Shown one piece after another: positions 1 through 8,720 of a DNA stretch of 46,754 nucleotides. Both the position numbers and the translations under genes were made by a program. The stretch covers positions 1 through 46,754 of the forward strand of contig CANNBV010000010.1 of NCBI GenBank assembly GCA_947502975.1. Reading direction: 5' to 3'. The notes beneath the pieces were generated by a model. It was not told the origin of the DNA, ran no database searches, and saw nothing but the letters and a program-made list of their open reading frames with translations. Each line of letters starts with the position of its first letter. Position 1 is the first letter of the stretch. Origin of the DNA: an uncultured Flavobacteriaceae bacterium. Lineage in GTDB: Bacteria; Bacteroidota; Bacteroidia; Flavobacteriales; Flavobacteriaceae.

Positions 1-499
1 TGTTATCGGCCTCGCCATCGCCTACTGTGAACTCAAACGGGCCGCCTACTAACTCTCCTGCATCTGGCTGGTTTCTGGTAACTTCAATATAGTTTGATAA
101 GTCATACCAACCTTCCAAATCAGATAAATTAACTCCTTTCTCAAGATTAAATATGTCTTTATAAGAGACACTCCAAATCTTACATATTCCAGCTCCTGCA
201 CCTTCAAAACTGAATGGTGGTGCTTCTGGTAATGCTAGTATATTGTTTTCATAATCTGTAATAATCCATTGTTGTTTCTTGCCTTTGGCTCCAACTAGGT
301 TCACATCGATGGGATTTGAATTCCCATTAAGGCATAATGTTGTGTTATCTTCTGTACTAATTTCACCTCCATCAATAGCAAATGCATTGGTATCTGCATA
401 ATTAATGTTAGTAATTAGTAAAAAGAAAACAAACAAAAATGCATGTACATTTCGCAAATTATTTTGCAAAAGAACTTTAAGTAGTTTTTCTTTTTTCAT
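1..499 (-). CDS. Secreted modular surface protein, N-terminal part (cut by window edge)
   Basis: An open frame starts at the ATG complementary to 497-499 and stays open to base 1, so only about 166 residues are present. The N-terminus is a basic stretch (MKKEKLLKVLLQNNLR) followed by a hydrophobic segment ending near INYADTNA, which looks like a signal peptide. After it comes a module with a Cys (TTLCLNG), then IDVNLVGAKGKKQQWIITD, a PPFSFEGAGAGIC segment and a GGPFEFTVGDGEADN motif. Repeats of this kind occur in very long secreted flavobacterial proteins, often with a T9SS C-terminal domain; that comes from family knowledge and cannot be seen here because the C-terminus is missing. The GC content of the last module is higher than the surroundings. 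The function is not recognised. A possible -7 box (complement of CAAAATTA) lies at 529-536. Confidence 0.75.
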   Translation of the reverse strand, partial: MKKEKLLKVLLQNNLRNVHAFLFVFFLLITNINYADTNAFAIDGGEISTEDNTTLCLNGNSNPIDVNLVGAKGKKQQWIITDYENNILALPEAPPFSFEGAGAGICKIWSVSYKDIFNLEKGVNLSDLEGWYDLSNYIEVTRNQPDAGELVGGPFEFTVGDGEADN

Positions 500-554
500 A
501 ATGAAATTGATTAATTAATTTAATTAACCAAAATTATGTTTAAAGAATGTTTTA

Positions 555-576
555 AAATGTTAGACAGCTAACATTT
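555..576. repeat. Perfect 9-bp inverted repeat (terminator or operator)
   Basis: AAATGTTAG (555-563) and CTAACATTT (568-576) form a perfect stem with the 4-nt loop ACAG. It sits between the end of the nuclease gene (641) and the start of the secreted-protein gene (499). It could be the transcription terminator of the phosphatase-nuclease pair, although the T-tract that follows on the minus strand is short. It also overlaps the expected -33 region of the next gene, so an operator is possible. Confidence 0.5.
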
Positions 577-640
577 GCAATTTTATTTTTTTATATATTT
601 TATGGAATGGTATTATTTTGACTTACAAGTTTTAACAAAT

Positions 641-1450
641 TTAGTTAAAACTCCATGCTTTATAGCTACTAGATGCTTCTAACTTATTTTCAATTAAATC
701 TTCTAACTCAGGAAAAAAATCAATTCCTGTTAAGTTTTCTATTTTATCGACAGACACCACAAATTCATATAAAGGTTTATCAGAATCCTGATGAGGGAGT
801 AAAAAACCTATCATTTTTGTGTCTCCAGAATTTACATCAATCAATACTTTATAAAATTGGTTAGGAACCGAAACATTTTCATCACCTATAGATTTCATAT
901 CTCCATTGAGAACACCTCCAGTAATTACAAAAACGCCGTCATATTTTTTTGCCCAATAACGTACTTTTTGTTCGAGTTTATTCCATATACCAGAATTAAA
1001 ACTATGTTCTTGTGGACTGATGTTACTGGTTAAAAAAGTCTCGTCATGTGCTTCTTTAGTAAATCTTCGATCTCCAGCTGGACACAAATGTCCTCGATCG
1101 TAACCAGAATTTTTATAATTACGCCAGTTAGCAGCTCCGCTTTTAACAGCTTTATCAATTTCAAAATAAGGGCGTTTATGATTTGTATTTGAAAGGTGTG
1201 CTTTCTTTAATTCATAAGCCACCCATTCTGATTGTTCATGAGCCTCACTGTAAGATAAAGAATAGCCTTTATGATGCACAACCTGTCCTGTAGTACTTGA
1301 TGGTAAAAAATACTCGTTTGTATCAGTTTTAGTAGTTTGCCCTTCGGAAATTATTATGGCGCTTTCCTCTTCTGCTAGAAAATATTCATAACTATATACA
1401 CCTAATAAAATAAGTATTGCTAATAGTGAGAATAATGTACGTTTTTTCAT
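641..1450 (-). CDS. DNA/RNA non-specific endonuclease (NUC1 family), membrane-anchored or secreted
   Basis: A 269-residue protein of the non-specific endonuclease family, which cuts DNA and RNA with a Mg-bound His/Asn active site. The signature YDRGHLCPAGDRR is present with the catalytic His at residue 121. It is followed by the conserved TSNISPQ segment (Asn143) and a later Asn near residue 152, where the family has its metal-binding Asn. The N-terminus (KKR then about 17 hydrophobic residues) is a signal peptide or signal anchor, so the enzyme acts outside the cytoplasm, probably in nutrient scavenging. Its ATG overlaps the stop codon of the upstream phosphatase gene by one base (TAATG), so the two are probably one operon with coupled translation. 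Nuclease plus phosphatase would together release phosphate from nucleic acids; that link is an inference. Confidence 0.9.
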   Translation of the reverse strand: MKKRTLFSLLAILILLGVYSYEYFLAEEESAIIISEGQTTKTDTNEYFLPSSTTGQVVHHKGYSLSYSEAHEQSEWVAYELKKAHLSNTNHKRPYFEIDKAVKSGAANWRNYKNSGYDRGHLCPAGDRRFTKEAHDETFLTSNISPQEHSFNSGIWNKLEQKVRYWAKKYDGVFVITGGVLNGDMKSIGDENVSVPNQFYKVLIDVNSGDTKMIGFLLPHQDSDKPLYEFVVSVDKIENLTGIDFFPELEDLIENKLEASSSYKAWSFN

Positions 1451-3072
1451 TATTCTAAAACAAACTCCAAAGGCTGTCCAATAGCGAAATTGGGAAAACT
1501 AATACCTAACAAGGCAGAAATGGTAGGTGCTATATCTGTTATTTCAGTTTTCTTAAATGTTTGTCCGTGTTTAATACCTTTACCAAATAATAAAAGTGGT
1601 ACATGTGTATCATAATTTAATCCACTGCCATGAGTGGTTCCTGTTTTCCAATAAGATATGAATGCAGGATCATCTAAAAGCAAAACATCACCCGAACGCT
1701 TTTGGTTATATCCCATTTGTAATAAATGTTCTATACCACTTTCAAAATGGGTATTGTTCATAGTAGTTGCTGTGTATACCTTATATATGTTTTTATAAGT
1801 CAATTGTTCATTTGCAATTTCCTCTTGAACATCATCTAAATCCAAATCTAAAGCTTTAACAATAGCTCTATTTAGAAAGATTTGATCATTACTTATACTT
1901 TCCACAATTTCAGTAGACCCGTAAGTTTCTTTTAAAAACTCTTGAAATTTTTCTTTTCTATCAGTACGTTCAACATATCCAGCAGGAATGTTAACTGACT
2001 GTAAATAGGAAGGCACCTCAACAGCGCCATGATCTGCAGTCAAAAACACTGTATACTCTCCTTTACCTACCTCTTTATCTAAGACCTGAAAAAAACGTTC
2101 TAAATCTTTGTCTAATCTAATATAAGTATCCTGAATTTCTTTTGAACTTACTCCAAAATTATGTCCAATATAATCTGTACTTGAGAAACTTACAGTTAAA
2201 ACATCGGTAATATTATCTTTTCCAAGAGATTCTGCTTTAATAGCTTCAATAGCAAAGTCTGCAACAATACTATTTCCATAGGGACTTACTTTTAGAATAT
2301 CAAAACCATCATTTTTCTTTGCTAACTTTTTTAAGTTGTATGGAAATGTAGCTGTTTCCTTTCCATCAAAACCAGCTTCAAAATTATTTAAATCTGGGCC
2401 ACTTTCGGTGTAAGATGAAATATCATATAGTGTATTCCATTCTTTTAAATAAGATTCAACTTGTTTCGAATCATTAAATTTTTCAACCCAATCAGGTAAA
2501 TTTTCCATATAAAATGTACTCGTTACAAAATTTCCTTCGTCTTTTCCCCTAAACCAATATGCAGCATTTCCTGTATGGCCTGCTGGTAAAACGGCTCCTC
2601 TATCTTTTATTGAGATTCCAATGGTTTTTCCTCTCATTTGAGTAAATAGTCTATTTTCATCTGCAAAGGTTGTTGTTTTCATTCTATGTGGAGACATACG
2701 CTCCATATCTGCATCTGTACCAACAGGTGATACGGATTTATCTCCTGCACAGTACACCATTTTTTTAGCTTCTTTATCCCACCAATCATTAGCAATTACA
2801 CCATGATATTTTGGTGTTGTACCCGTAAACACTGAAGCATGTCCCGGTCCTGTTTTTGTTGGTATATAATTGAAATGATTATTCTTACAATTAAAACCTT
2901 CATTCATCATACGCTTAAAACCACCATCACCATATTTTTCATAAAAACGTGTTAGATAATCGTAACGCATTTGGTCTACTACTATTCCTACTACTAACTT
3001 TGGCTTCTCTTCTTGAGCAGTCACAGAAAAATCAAATGTTAAAACAAATAAAAAGGCAATTATATACTTCAT
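1450..3072 (-). CDS. pafA: PafA-type alkaline phosphatase, secreted
   Basis: A 540-residue alkaline-phosphatase-superfamily enzyme that hydrolyses phosphomonoesters in the periplasm. A signal peptide ends near VTAQ (residue 20). Residues matching the PafA active site are visible: metal ligand Asp33 (VVDQMR), nucleophile Thr74 (KTGPGHAS), Asn95 (IANDWW), Lys156 and Arg158 (IKDRG), a later TDYIGHNFG metal-binding segment, TADHGA, and a C-terminal THGSGLNYDTHVP His motif. A Thr nucleophile with the K-x-R pair is the PafA pattern, unlike E. coli PhoA, which uses Ser. Length is normal for PafA. The gene is the first of a pair with the downstream endonuclease (1-nt overlap). A -7 box lies just upstream at 3093-3100. 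A PhoB site was not recognised. Assignment to PafA is firm at family level; the substrate range cannot be read from sequence. Confidence 0.88.
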   Translation of the reverse strand: MKYIIAFLFVLTFDFSVTAQEEKPKLVVGIVVDQMRYDYLTRFYEKYGDGGFKRMMNEGFNCKNNHFNYIPTKTGPGHASVFTGTTPKYHGVIANDWWDKEAKKMVYCAGDKSVSPVGTDADMERMSPHRMKTTTFADENRLFTQMRGKTIGISIKDRGAVLPAGHTGNAAYWFRGKDEGNFVTSTFYMENLPDWVEKFNDSKQVESYLKEWNTLYDISSYTESGPDLNNFEAGFDGKETATFPYNLKKLAKKNDGFDILKVSPYGNSIVADFAIEAIKAESLGKDNITDVLTVSFSSTDYIGHNFGVSSKEIQDTYIRLDKDLERFFQVLDKEVGKGEYTVFLTADHGAVEVPSYLQSVNIPAGYVERTDRKEKFQEFLKETYGSTEIVESISNDQIFLNRAIVKALDLDLDDVQEEIANEQLTYKNIYKVYTATTMNNTHFESGIEHLLQMGYNQKRSGDVLLLDDPAFISYWKTGTTHGSGLNYDTHVPLLLFGKGIKHGQTFKKTEITDIAPTISALLGISFPNFAIGQPLEFVLE

Positions 3073-3092
3073 TACATCAAAAATTTATTATT

Positions 3093-3100
3093 CAAAAATA
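3093..3100 (-). promoter_or_regulatory. Putative Bacteroidota -7 promoter box for the pafA gene
   Basis: On the minus strand this reads TATTTTTG, matching TAnnTTTG, and it ends about 20 nt before the start codon at 3072. No clear TTG at the -33 spacing was seen, so support is partial. Confidence 0.35.
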
Positions 3101-3180
3101 CACATATTAAAACATCATTATTTAAAATTAAGGTTAAATACCCCTAAGTTTTTTTTAATTTAGCATTCACAATTTGTTAT

Positions 3181-3918
3181 ATGACATACCTTCATAATAT
3201 AGGAGCTTATTTTTTAATGATTTTTGAGATGTTTCGAAAACCCACCAAGTGGAATGTAATGAAACAATTAATATTAAAAGATATAGATGATTTAATTATT
3301 GGCTCTTTAGGTATTGTAGCGTTTATTTCCTTTTTCGTTGGTGGTGTTGTTACTATACAAACCGCTTTAAATATTGACAACCCTTTAATTCCGAAATATT
3401 TAGTTGGTTTTGCTACAAGACAATCCATCATTTTAGAATTTGCCCCCACTTTTATGTCAATAATTATGGCCGGAAAAGTAGGCTCTTTTATTACCTCTAG
3501 CATTGGTACTATGAGAGTTACTGAACAGATTGATGCACTTGAAGTGATGGGCATTAACTCCTTAAACTATCTTGTGTTTCCTAAATTTATATCATTGTTA
3601 TTGTATCCTTTCGTGATATCCATCGCTATGTTTTTAGGTATTCTAGGAGGTATGGCCGCCTGTGTTTATGGAGGTTTTAGTACGCTACAAGATTATATAG
3701 TTGGTATTCAAAATGATTTTCAAACGTTTCATGTAACCTATGCTTTTATAAAAACATTTGTATTTGCATTTGTTCTGGCTACAATTCCGTCATTTCATGG
3801 CTATTATATGAAGGGTGGAGCCCTAGAAGTCGGTAAAGCCAGTACAACATCTTTTGTTTGGACCAGTGTTGTTATTATTATTTTAAATTATTTACTCACA
3901 CAAATGTTGTTAAGCTAA
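3181..3918 (+). CDS. mlaE: MlaE/YrbE-family ABC transporter permease
   Basis: A 245-residue inner-membrane permease of the MlaE family, which works with an MlaF ATPase and an MCE protein in phospholipid traffic between the inner and outer membranes. The protein has several hydrophobic segments. It shows the family pattern around AGKVGSFITSSIGTMRVTEQIDALEVMGI (residues about 99-127), the cytoplasmic EQIDALEVMG coupling segment that contacts the ATPase. Length is typical. The stop codon overlaps the ATG of the ATPase gene by one base (TAATG at 3916-3920), so the two are translationally coupled. No MCE (MlaD) gene follows; in many Bacteroidota it is encoded elsewhere. Confidence 0.9.
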   Translation: MTYLHNIGAYFLMIFEMFRKPTKWNVMKQLILKDIDDLIIGSLGIVAFISFFVGGVVTIQTALNIDNPLIPKYLVGFATRQSIILEFAPTFMSIIMAGKVGSFITSSIGTMRVTEQIDALEVMGINSLNYLVFPKFISLLLYPFVISIAMFLGILGGMAACVYGGFSTLQDYIVGIQNDFQTFHVTYAFIKTFVFAFVLATIPSFHGYYMKGGALEVGKASTTSFVWTSVVIIILNYLLTQMLLS

Positions 3919-4685
3919 TGATTGAAGTTAATAATTTACATAAGTCGTTTGGTGATACCGAAGTTTTAAAAGGTATAAGCACAACGTTTGACAAGGGAAA
4001 AACAAACCTTATTATTGGTCAGAGTGGCTCTGGTAAAACCGTGTTTTTAAAATGTTTGCTAGGGTTATTTGAGTATGAAGAAGGCACCATTGCTTACGAT
4101 GGTAAAATATTTTCTCAACTTTCAGAAGATGAAAAACGGAATATTCGTGCCGATATAGGTATGGTATTTCAAGGAAGTGCTCTTTTTGATTCTATGACTA
4201 TTGCTCAAAACGTGATGTTTCCACTTCAAATGTTTACCAAACAGAGTAAAAGTGAAATGGAAGATCGTGTTGATTTTGTTCTTAAACGGGTGAATTTACC
4301 TGATGCTCATAATAAAATGCCTAGTGAAGCTTCAGGAGGTATGCAAAAACGTGTGGCTATTGCGCGCGCTATAGTTAACAATCCTAAATATCTTTTTTGT
4401 GATGAACCAAATTCTGGTTTAGATCCCAAAACTGCAATAGTGATTGATAATTTAATTCAGGAAATTACGGATGAATACCAAATTACCACAGTCATTAACT
4501 CTCATGATATGAATTCCGTTATGGAAATAGGTGAGAAAATTGTTTTCTTAAGGCTGGGCTTAAAAGCATGGGAAGGTTCAAACAAAACCATTTTCAAAAC
4601 AGATAACGAAGTTGTTACAGATTTTGTGTACTCATCCAATTTATTTAAAAAAGTACGCAAAATGTACTTGGAAGAAAATGAGTAA
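3918..4685 (+). CDS. mlaF: MlaF-type ABC transporter ATP-binding protein
   Basis: A 255-residue ATPase partner of the preceding permease. It carries Walker A GQSGSGKT, the ABC signature ASGGMQKR, Walker B KYLFCDEPNSGLD and an H-loop in NSHDM. The start was placed at the ATG at 3918, giving MIEVNNLHKSFGD, the normal opening of this family; an ATG 60 bases upstream would add residues translated from inside the permease gene and is not credible. The C-terminal tail of about 30 residues after the H-loop (FVYSSNLFKKVRKMY) resembles other MlaF proteins. It converges with the following minus-strand gene with only 3 bases between them. Confidence 0.9.
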   Translation: MIEVNNLHKSFGDTEVLKGISTTFDKGKTNLIIGQSGSGKTVFLKCLLGLFEYEEGTIAYDGKIFSQLSEDEKRNIRADIGMVFQGSALFDSMTIAQNVMFPLQMFTKQSKSEMEDRVDFVLKRVNLPDAHNKMPSEASGGMQKRVAIARAIVNNPKYLFCDEPNSGLDPKTAIVIDNLIQEITDEYQITTVINSHDMNSVMEIGEKIVFLRLGLKAWEGSNKTIFKTDNEVVTDFVYSSNLFKKVRKMYLEENE

Positions 4686-4688
4686 CTT

Positions 4689-7112
4689 TTATTCTGGCTT
4701 CTCTAAAATTATTCCCACTACATTCGAATCATAATCAAGATAATTTTGCCAAGGCCCATACAGCCACATTAACACTTTATAGCCATTGCCAGCTACAACT
4801 ATTGGTCTTATATTTCTATGTGGAGAATTTTTAGTTATAGCCTTCCATTTGATAGTTGAAATATCATCATGTATTCCAATTTTAGCACTGTAAATTTCAT
4901 GTTTACCACCTAGATCTTCACCAGAAGAAGGATTAACATCTGTAGAAATATAAACATTTGTAGGATCTTCTGGATCAAAAGTAAAAAGCCCTGTGTAACT
5001 ACTTTCAATTTTATATAAATATTTACCAGCATATGCTATTTCGCGATCAATCCACTTTTGTCCATCCCATGACGCAATTCTATATCTATGATCCCCATCA
5101 TTTACATAAAGCGTGTACCCAATTTGCGGGTTATTTTTCTTGTCTTTAGCCATGGCACAAGTCCAAGCACTATTGGGAACACTTTCGTTTACAATTGATT
5201 TCTTTTTGGTATCACTTCCACTATATATTTTTTCAGCTTGAGATGAGCGTAAAGGTCCACTATCTAAACTTTTAATCTTTGTACCGTCAACATTATAAAA
5301 TGTATTATTAGAAAATTCAACGTAGTACAAATTATTACCAAAAGCACGTGGATGCGCATCAGTGTATGATACTCCAATTGTATTATCGTCTACCTGTAAA
5401 TATCGAGCATAAGGCCTTTGGAATCCTTCTACATCATTTGAAATAAAATGAGTTTTATTACCCCAAGTTTCTCCATGATCAGATGAAGTGATAAACGTTG
5501 GATTGAAGTTTAATCCATCTCTGTAAAAATTATAAAGTTTACCCTCATCTTTTATATGATAAAGATTCATATACGTAACACCTGTTTTATGATCATATTC
5601 ATGGATAAACGTTTTGGTTTCAGACCATTTTAAATAATCTGAAGATTGTGAAATTTTGTAGAAGTGCTTTTTTTCCGATGCATGTCTAGCCCAAAACGCA
5701 AGTATACTCTCGTCTTCACGGATGTAAAGCGCAGGGGCATTATGATCATCTTTTTGAAAATCTTTATGTAATACTAATGCACTATCAATTTGGGCTGATT
5801 TCAAGTCGAAAATTCCAAGACGCACGTCTCCACTTTGTCCACTTACACCACCAATCACAAGTTTTTCGTTAGCAATTACTGCTCTTGGATCTTGATACCA
5901 ACACCAGCCTCCATCTTTCATAAATGTATTAAAGGCAGTAGACTTATCAACAGGATAATATTTCTTAATGTATTTATATAGTTCGGATCCAGCAGCTAAA
6001 AATGCGCCAACTCCATAAACTTCTGTATAATCTTTGTAACTAGCCCCCGGAGCAGCACCTATGCCTTGAACATAGCCAAGCATACCATCTTCATTAACAG
6101 CCTCTTTTAAAGCAGACCATGCTTTAAGCAGAACTGGCTCGTAAGTAGCTTTGTCTAAAATCCCATTGTTGATACCCCAAGCTAAACCAAAAGTGAAGAA
6201 TGAAGTACCACTAGTTTCAATAACTGGATAATCTTTAATATCTCCTAACAAACCAGCAGACCAAGTTCCATCAGCTCTTTGTGTATTTTTAACCGTTTCG
6301 GCCATTTGTTTAAACAGCGTCTCATAGAATCCACGATTTCCCCAATCTTTTGGTAAATCTGGCAGCATTAATGCTAGTCCTCCAAACACCCATCCATTAC
6401 CACGCGACCAAAATAACTTGTTGCCATTTTTCTCATTTTTATCCATAAAGGTTTTATCTCTAAAAAAAAGTTGCTCCTCTTTATCCCAAAGCTCATTATA
6501 GGTCTTAAGGTATTGCGTGTGCATATATTCTAAATAGGTACTATCTTTAGTTACCTTAGATAATCTAGCCCATCCTGGGGGCGCCATGAACAATGCATCA
6601 CACCAATTCCAATGATAATCATGTGCTTTATCACTTTTCATAATAGAATCAAAACGCTGTTGCATTGGTTTGAGATTCGCAATATATCTTAGCCTTACAT
6701 TTTGTTTTAAACTTGAATATAATTGACCTACGGCATGGTCATCAGCATGATACATACGCTTATGAAGTTGCCATTTATTTCTATCTCCAACTTCTATCAA
6801 CCAATTAATGTATTTTGGGTAATTTGACACTTCACTTAATTGAAACATCCCAGCATATAAAGCAGCATTAGTCCATTCCAGCTCATGATGCTTATTTCTA
6901 TTGTGCCAAGGTTTTTGTAATTCAACAGGAGGAAGCGCTCTGTACTTGCCCATATCTTCAAAAGTTTCTATTTGCCAATTGGCTACTTTTTCTGTGAGTC
7001 TTAAAACTTCATTTGCAGTTGGAACATCATCAACTTCCTTAGCATCCTTAGAAGTACAACTTAGTATAAGTACTGTAGATATTAAAAGTGAAAGTTTTAA
7101 AAAAAATCTCAT
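4689..7112 (-). CDS. Lipoprotein fusion: GH105/GH88-like unsaturated glycuronyl hydrolase plus BNR_4-type propeller
   Basis: An 807-residue lipoprotein; the lipobox LILSC puts the lipidated Cys at residue 19. The first half (about 30-385) is a six-hairpin glycosidase of the GH88/GH105 group, which removes unsaturated uronic acid from the ends of lyase-cut polysaccharides. The motif WNWCDALFMAPP has the candidate catalytic Asp172, and the family WSRGNGW motif is at 235-241. The second half (about 395-800) is a BNR_4-type beta-propeller beginning DGGWCWYQDPRAV, with DDHNAPAL (His457); this fold is shared with ulvan lyases of PL24/PL25, so the half could be a lyase or a sugar-binding module. No SusC/SusD pair, sulfatase or other sugar enzymes are adjacent. 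A marine polyuronide such as ulvan or a rhamnogalacturonan-like glycan is a reasonable guess for the substrate. Confidence 0.8.
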   Translation of the reverse strand: MRFFLKLSLLISTVLILSCTSKDAKEVDDVPTANEVLRLTEKVANWQIETFEDMGKYRALPPVELQKPWHNRNKHHELEWTNAALYAGMFQLSEVSNYPKYINWLIEVGDRNKWQLHKRMYHADDHAVGQLYSSLKQNVRLRYIANLKPMQQRFDSIMKSDKAHDYHWNWCDALFMAPPGWARLSKVTKDSTYLEYMHTQYLKTYNELWDKEEQLFFRDKTFMDKNEKNGNKLFWSRGNGWVFGGLALMLPDLPKDWGNRGFYETLFKQMAETVKNTQRADGTWSAGLLGDIKDYPVIETSGTSFFTFGLAWGINNGILDKATYEPVLLKAWSALKEAVNEDGMLGYVQGIGAAPGASYKDYTEVYGVGAFLAAGSELYKYIKKYYPVDKSTAFNTFMKDGGWCWYQDPRAVIANEKLVIGGVSGQSGDVRLGIFDLKSAQIDSALVLHKDFQKDDHNAPALYIREDESILAFWARHASEKKHFYKISQSSDYLKWSETKTFIHEYDHKTGVTYMNLYHIKDEGKLYNFYRDGLNFNPTFITSSDHGETWGNKTHFISNDVEGFQRPYARYLQVDDNTIGVSYTDAHPRAFGNNLYYVEFSNNTFYNVDGTKIKSLDSGPLRSSQAEKIYSGSDTKKKSIVNESVPNSAWTCAMAKDKKNNPQIGYTLYVNDGDHRYRIASWDGQKWIDREIAYAGKYLYKIESSYTGLFTFDPEDPTNVYISTDVNPSSGEDLGGKHEIYSAKIGIHDDISTIKWKAITKNSPHRNIRPIVVAGNGYKVLMWLYGPWQNYLDYDSNVVGIILEKPE

Positions 7113-7141
7113 AATTTCAGTTTAGTTTGTATAATTCAAAA

Positions 7142-7149
7142 CAAATATA
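7142..7149 (-). promoter_or_regulatory. Putative -7 promoter box for the GH105-BNR gene
   Basis: The minus strand reads TATATTTG, a perfect TAnnTTTG match, about 29 nt upstream of the start codon. A perfect 10-bp palindrome, CAATCGATTG (7160-7169), lies just upstream in the -10 to -33 interval and could be an operator. No well-spaced TTG -33 element was found. Confidence 0.4.
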
Positions 7150-7253
7150 ATTACAAATACAATCGATTGGATTGTCAAAAATATCACCTTTGTCAATTAT
7201 TTTGATTTATTAAATTTAAATTTTGAAAGGGGGTATAAAGTGATAAAAGCGTA

Positions 7254-8720
7254 TTATTCCTTTAGAACAATAATTTTATTTTGCTTTAATTCTTTAGTTA
7301 ACCATGCTTTAAGCTCTCCTTCTTTTTTAGCCTTAATAGTATCAGCTAAACTTTTGTTCCACTTTAAGCTTATTACGGAAACAGTATCAATATTTATAAA
7401 ATCTTTTGATTCTAGCATTTTCGAATAACCGAAATATTCTAGGTCTTTAAATCTGACCTTCGCATCCCTTGATAAGTTAGTAAAAGACACCCCATTACTA
7501 TTACTGTTCGATTCGATTTCTTGATTTAATACTGTAATATTATCCTGTAATTCTGTTATTTCCTTTTGAAGACCAGCAATAATATTATCCTTATTATCTA
7601 AATCTCTGATAGCTCTGTCATATGCTTCAGATATTTTATCAAAACTTCTATTCTTATTACCACTAATTTCTAATTCAAAATCATTGATTTTCTCATATCG
7701 CTTTAATTCATTTCGTAAGTCTACTTCAGTAGCCTCTGCAATTTCACCATTAAAATAAAGCGTTATTTTTTTAGACGCTCCATTTAAAGTTCCATTTTGA
7801 AACCAAAGCTCTCTATTTGAAGTAACCTCATCTGATATGAATCTATTATAATCATTTTGATAACCACTTTGCTTATAAAAATCTATAAAACTAATTGTAG
7901 GCCAAATCATAACGACAATGGCTACCAAAGAAGCTAACCTCGCAATACGTTTACGTTTTTTAGAATTTGCATACTTGAGCATTGGGAAACGCAAAAGCTT
8001 TAACACTATAAATGTTGCCAAAGCTATAAATATGGTATTGATGGTGAATAAGTTCATTGCACCTAAAAAATAATCCATATTATGTGCTAAGCCATAACCT
8101 GCTGTACATAGAGGCGGCATTAATGCTGTTGCAATAGCAACACCAAAAATTACTGATGCTATGGTACCTTTTTTTGTTCTAGCGATTATTAAAGCTAAAC
8201 CACCAAAAAAGGCTATAAAAACATCTCTTAAATCTGGTTTTGTACGACCAAAAAGTTCATTGGTCATTATATCAGCTGTTGGAAAAAATTTAAAAAACAA
8301 GAACGCAGTTAATAAGCTCAACACTATCATTGTTGCTAAGTTTATTAATGACTTTTTAAGAGTATCAATGTCGTTAATAGCTATGGACATACCAATGCCC
8401 AAAATTGGCCCCATTAGAGGGGAGATTAACATGGCACCAATAACAACAGCAGTAGAATCGGCATTTAAACCAATGGAAGCCACAAATATAGAACATACCA
8501 ATATCCAAGCTGTAGCACCTTTAAAAGGAATGTCGCTTTTAATAGCTTCTATCGTCGCATTCCTATCTGTATCATCTCTAAAATCTAAAAGCTCGGTTAA
8601 AAACTTTGTAATACTAGCAAATAAGCCTTGAGCATCCTTTTTTATTTCTTCTTTAGATTTCTCAACGTTTTGCTCTTTTTTTACCTCTTCTTCAGAAAAA
8701 TTAAACTTATTTTCTTCCAT
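7254..8720 (-). CDS. DUF389 / TIGR00341 family membrane protein
   Basis: A 488-residue polytopic membrane protein of the DUF389 family, whose function is not known. After an acidic/basic soluble N-terminus (1-60), the conserved core starts at AIKSDIPFKGATAWILVCSIFVAS. It contains the family hallmark STAVVIGAMLISPLMGPILGIG (about 89-110) and ATALMPPLCTAGYG. About six hydrophobic segments are visible up to about residue 275. The C-terminal 200 residues are soluble, with a predicted coiled coil (IAGLQKEITELQDNITVLNQEIES). Length agrees with flavobacterial members. The start codon lies in the 3' arm of a predicted 5' UTR hairpin (8719-8769). The gene follows manC-like 8786-9874 on the same strand with a 65-nt gap and may share its transcript. 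Confidence 0.85.
   Translation of the reverse strand: MEENKFNFSEEEVKKEQNVEKSKEEIKKDAQGLFASITKFLTELLDFRDDTDRNATIEAIKSDIPFKGATAWILVCSIFVASIGLNADSTAVVIGAMLISPLMGPILGIGMSIAINDIDTLKKSLINLATMIVLSLLTAFLFFKFFPTADIMTNELFGRTKPDLRDVFIAFFGGLALIIARTKKGTIASVIFGVAIATALMPPLCTAGYGLAHNMDYFLGAMNLFTINTIFIALATFIVLKLLRFPMLKYANSKKRKRIARLASLVAIVVMIWPTISFIDFYKQSGYQNDYNRFISDEVTSNRELWFQNGTLNGASKKITLYFNGEIAEATEVDLRNELKRYEKINDFELEISGNKNRSFDKISEAYDRAIRDLDNKDNIIAGLQKEITELQDNITVLNQEIESNSNSNGVSFTNLSRDAKVRFKDLEYFGYSKMLESKDFINIDTVSVISLKWNKSLADTIKAKKEGELKAWLTKELKQNKIIVLKE

Noticed and set aside
8161-8631. 156-codon plus-strand ORF opposite the DUF389 gene
   Set aside because: It lies inside a well-conserved membrane gene on the other strand and has no recognisable domain.
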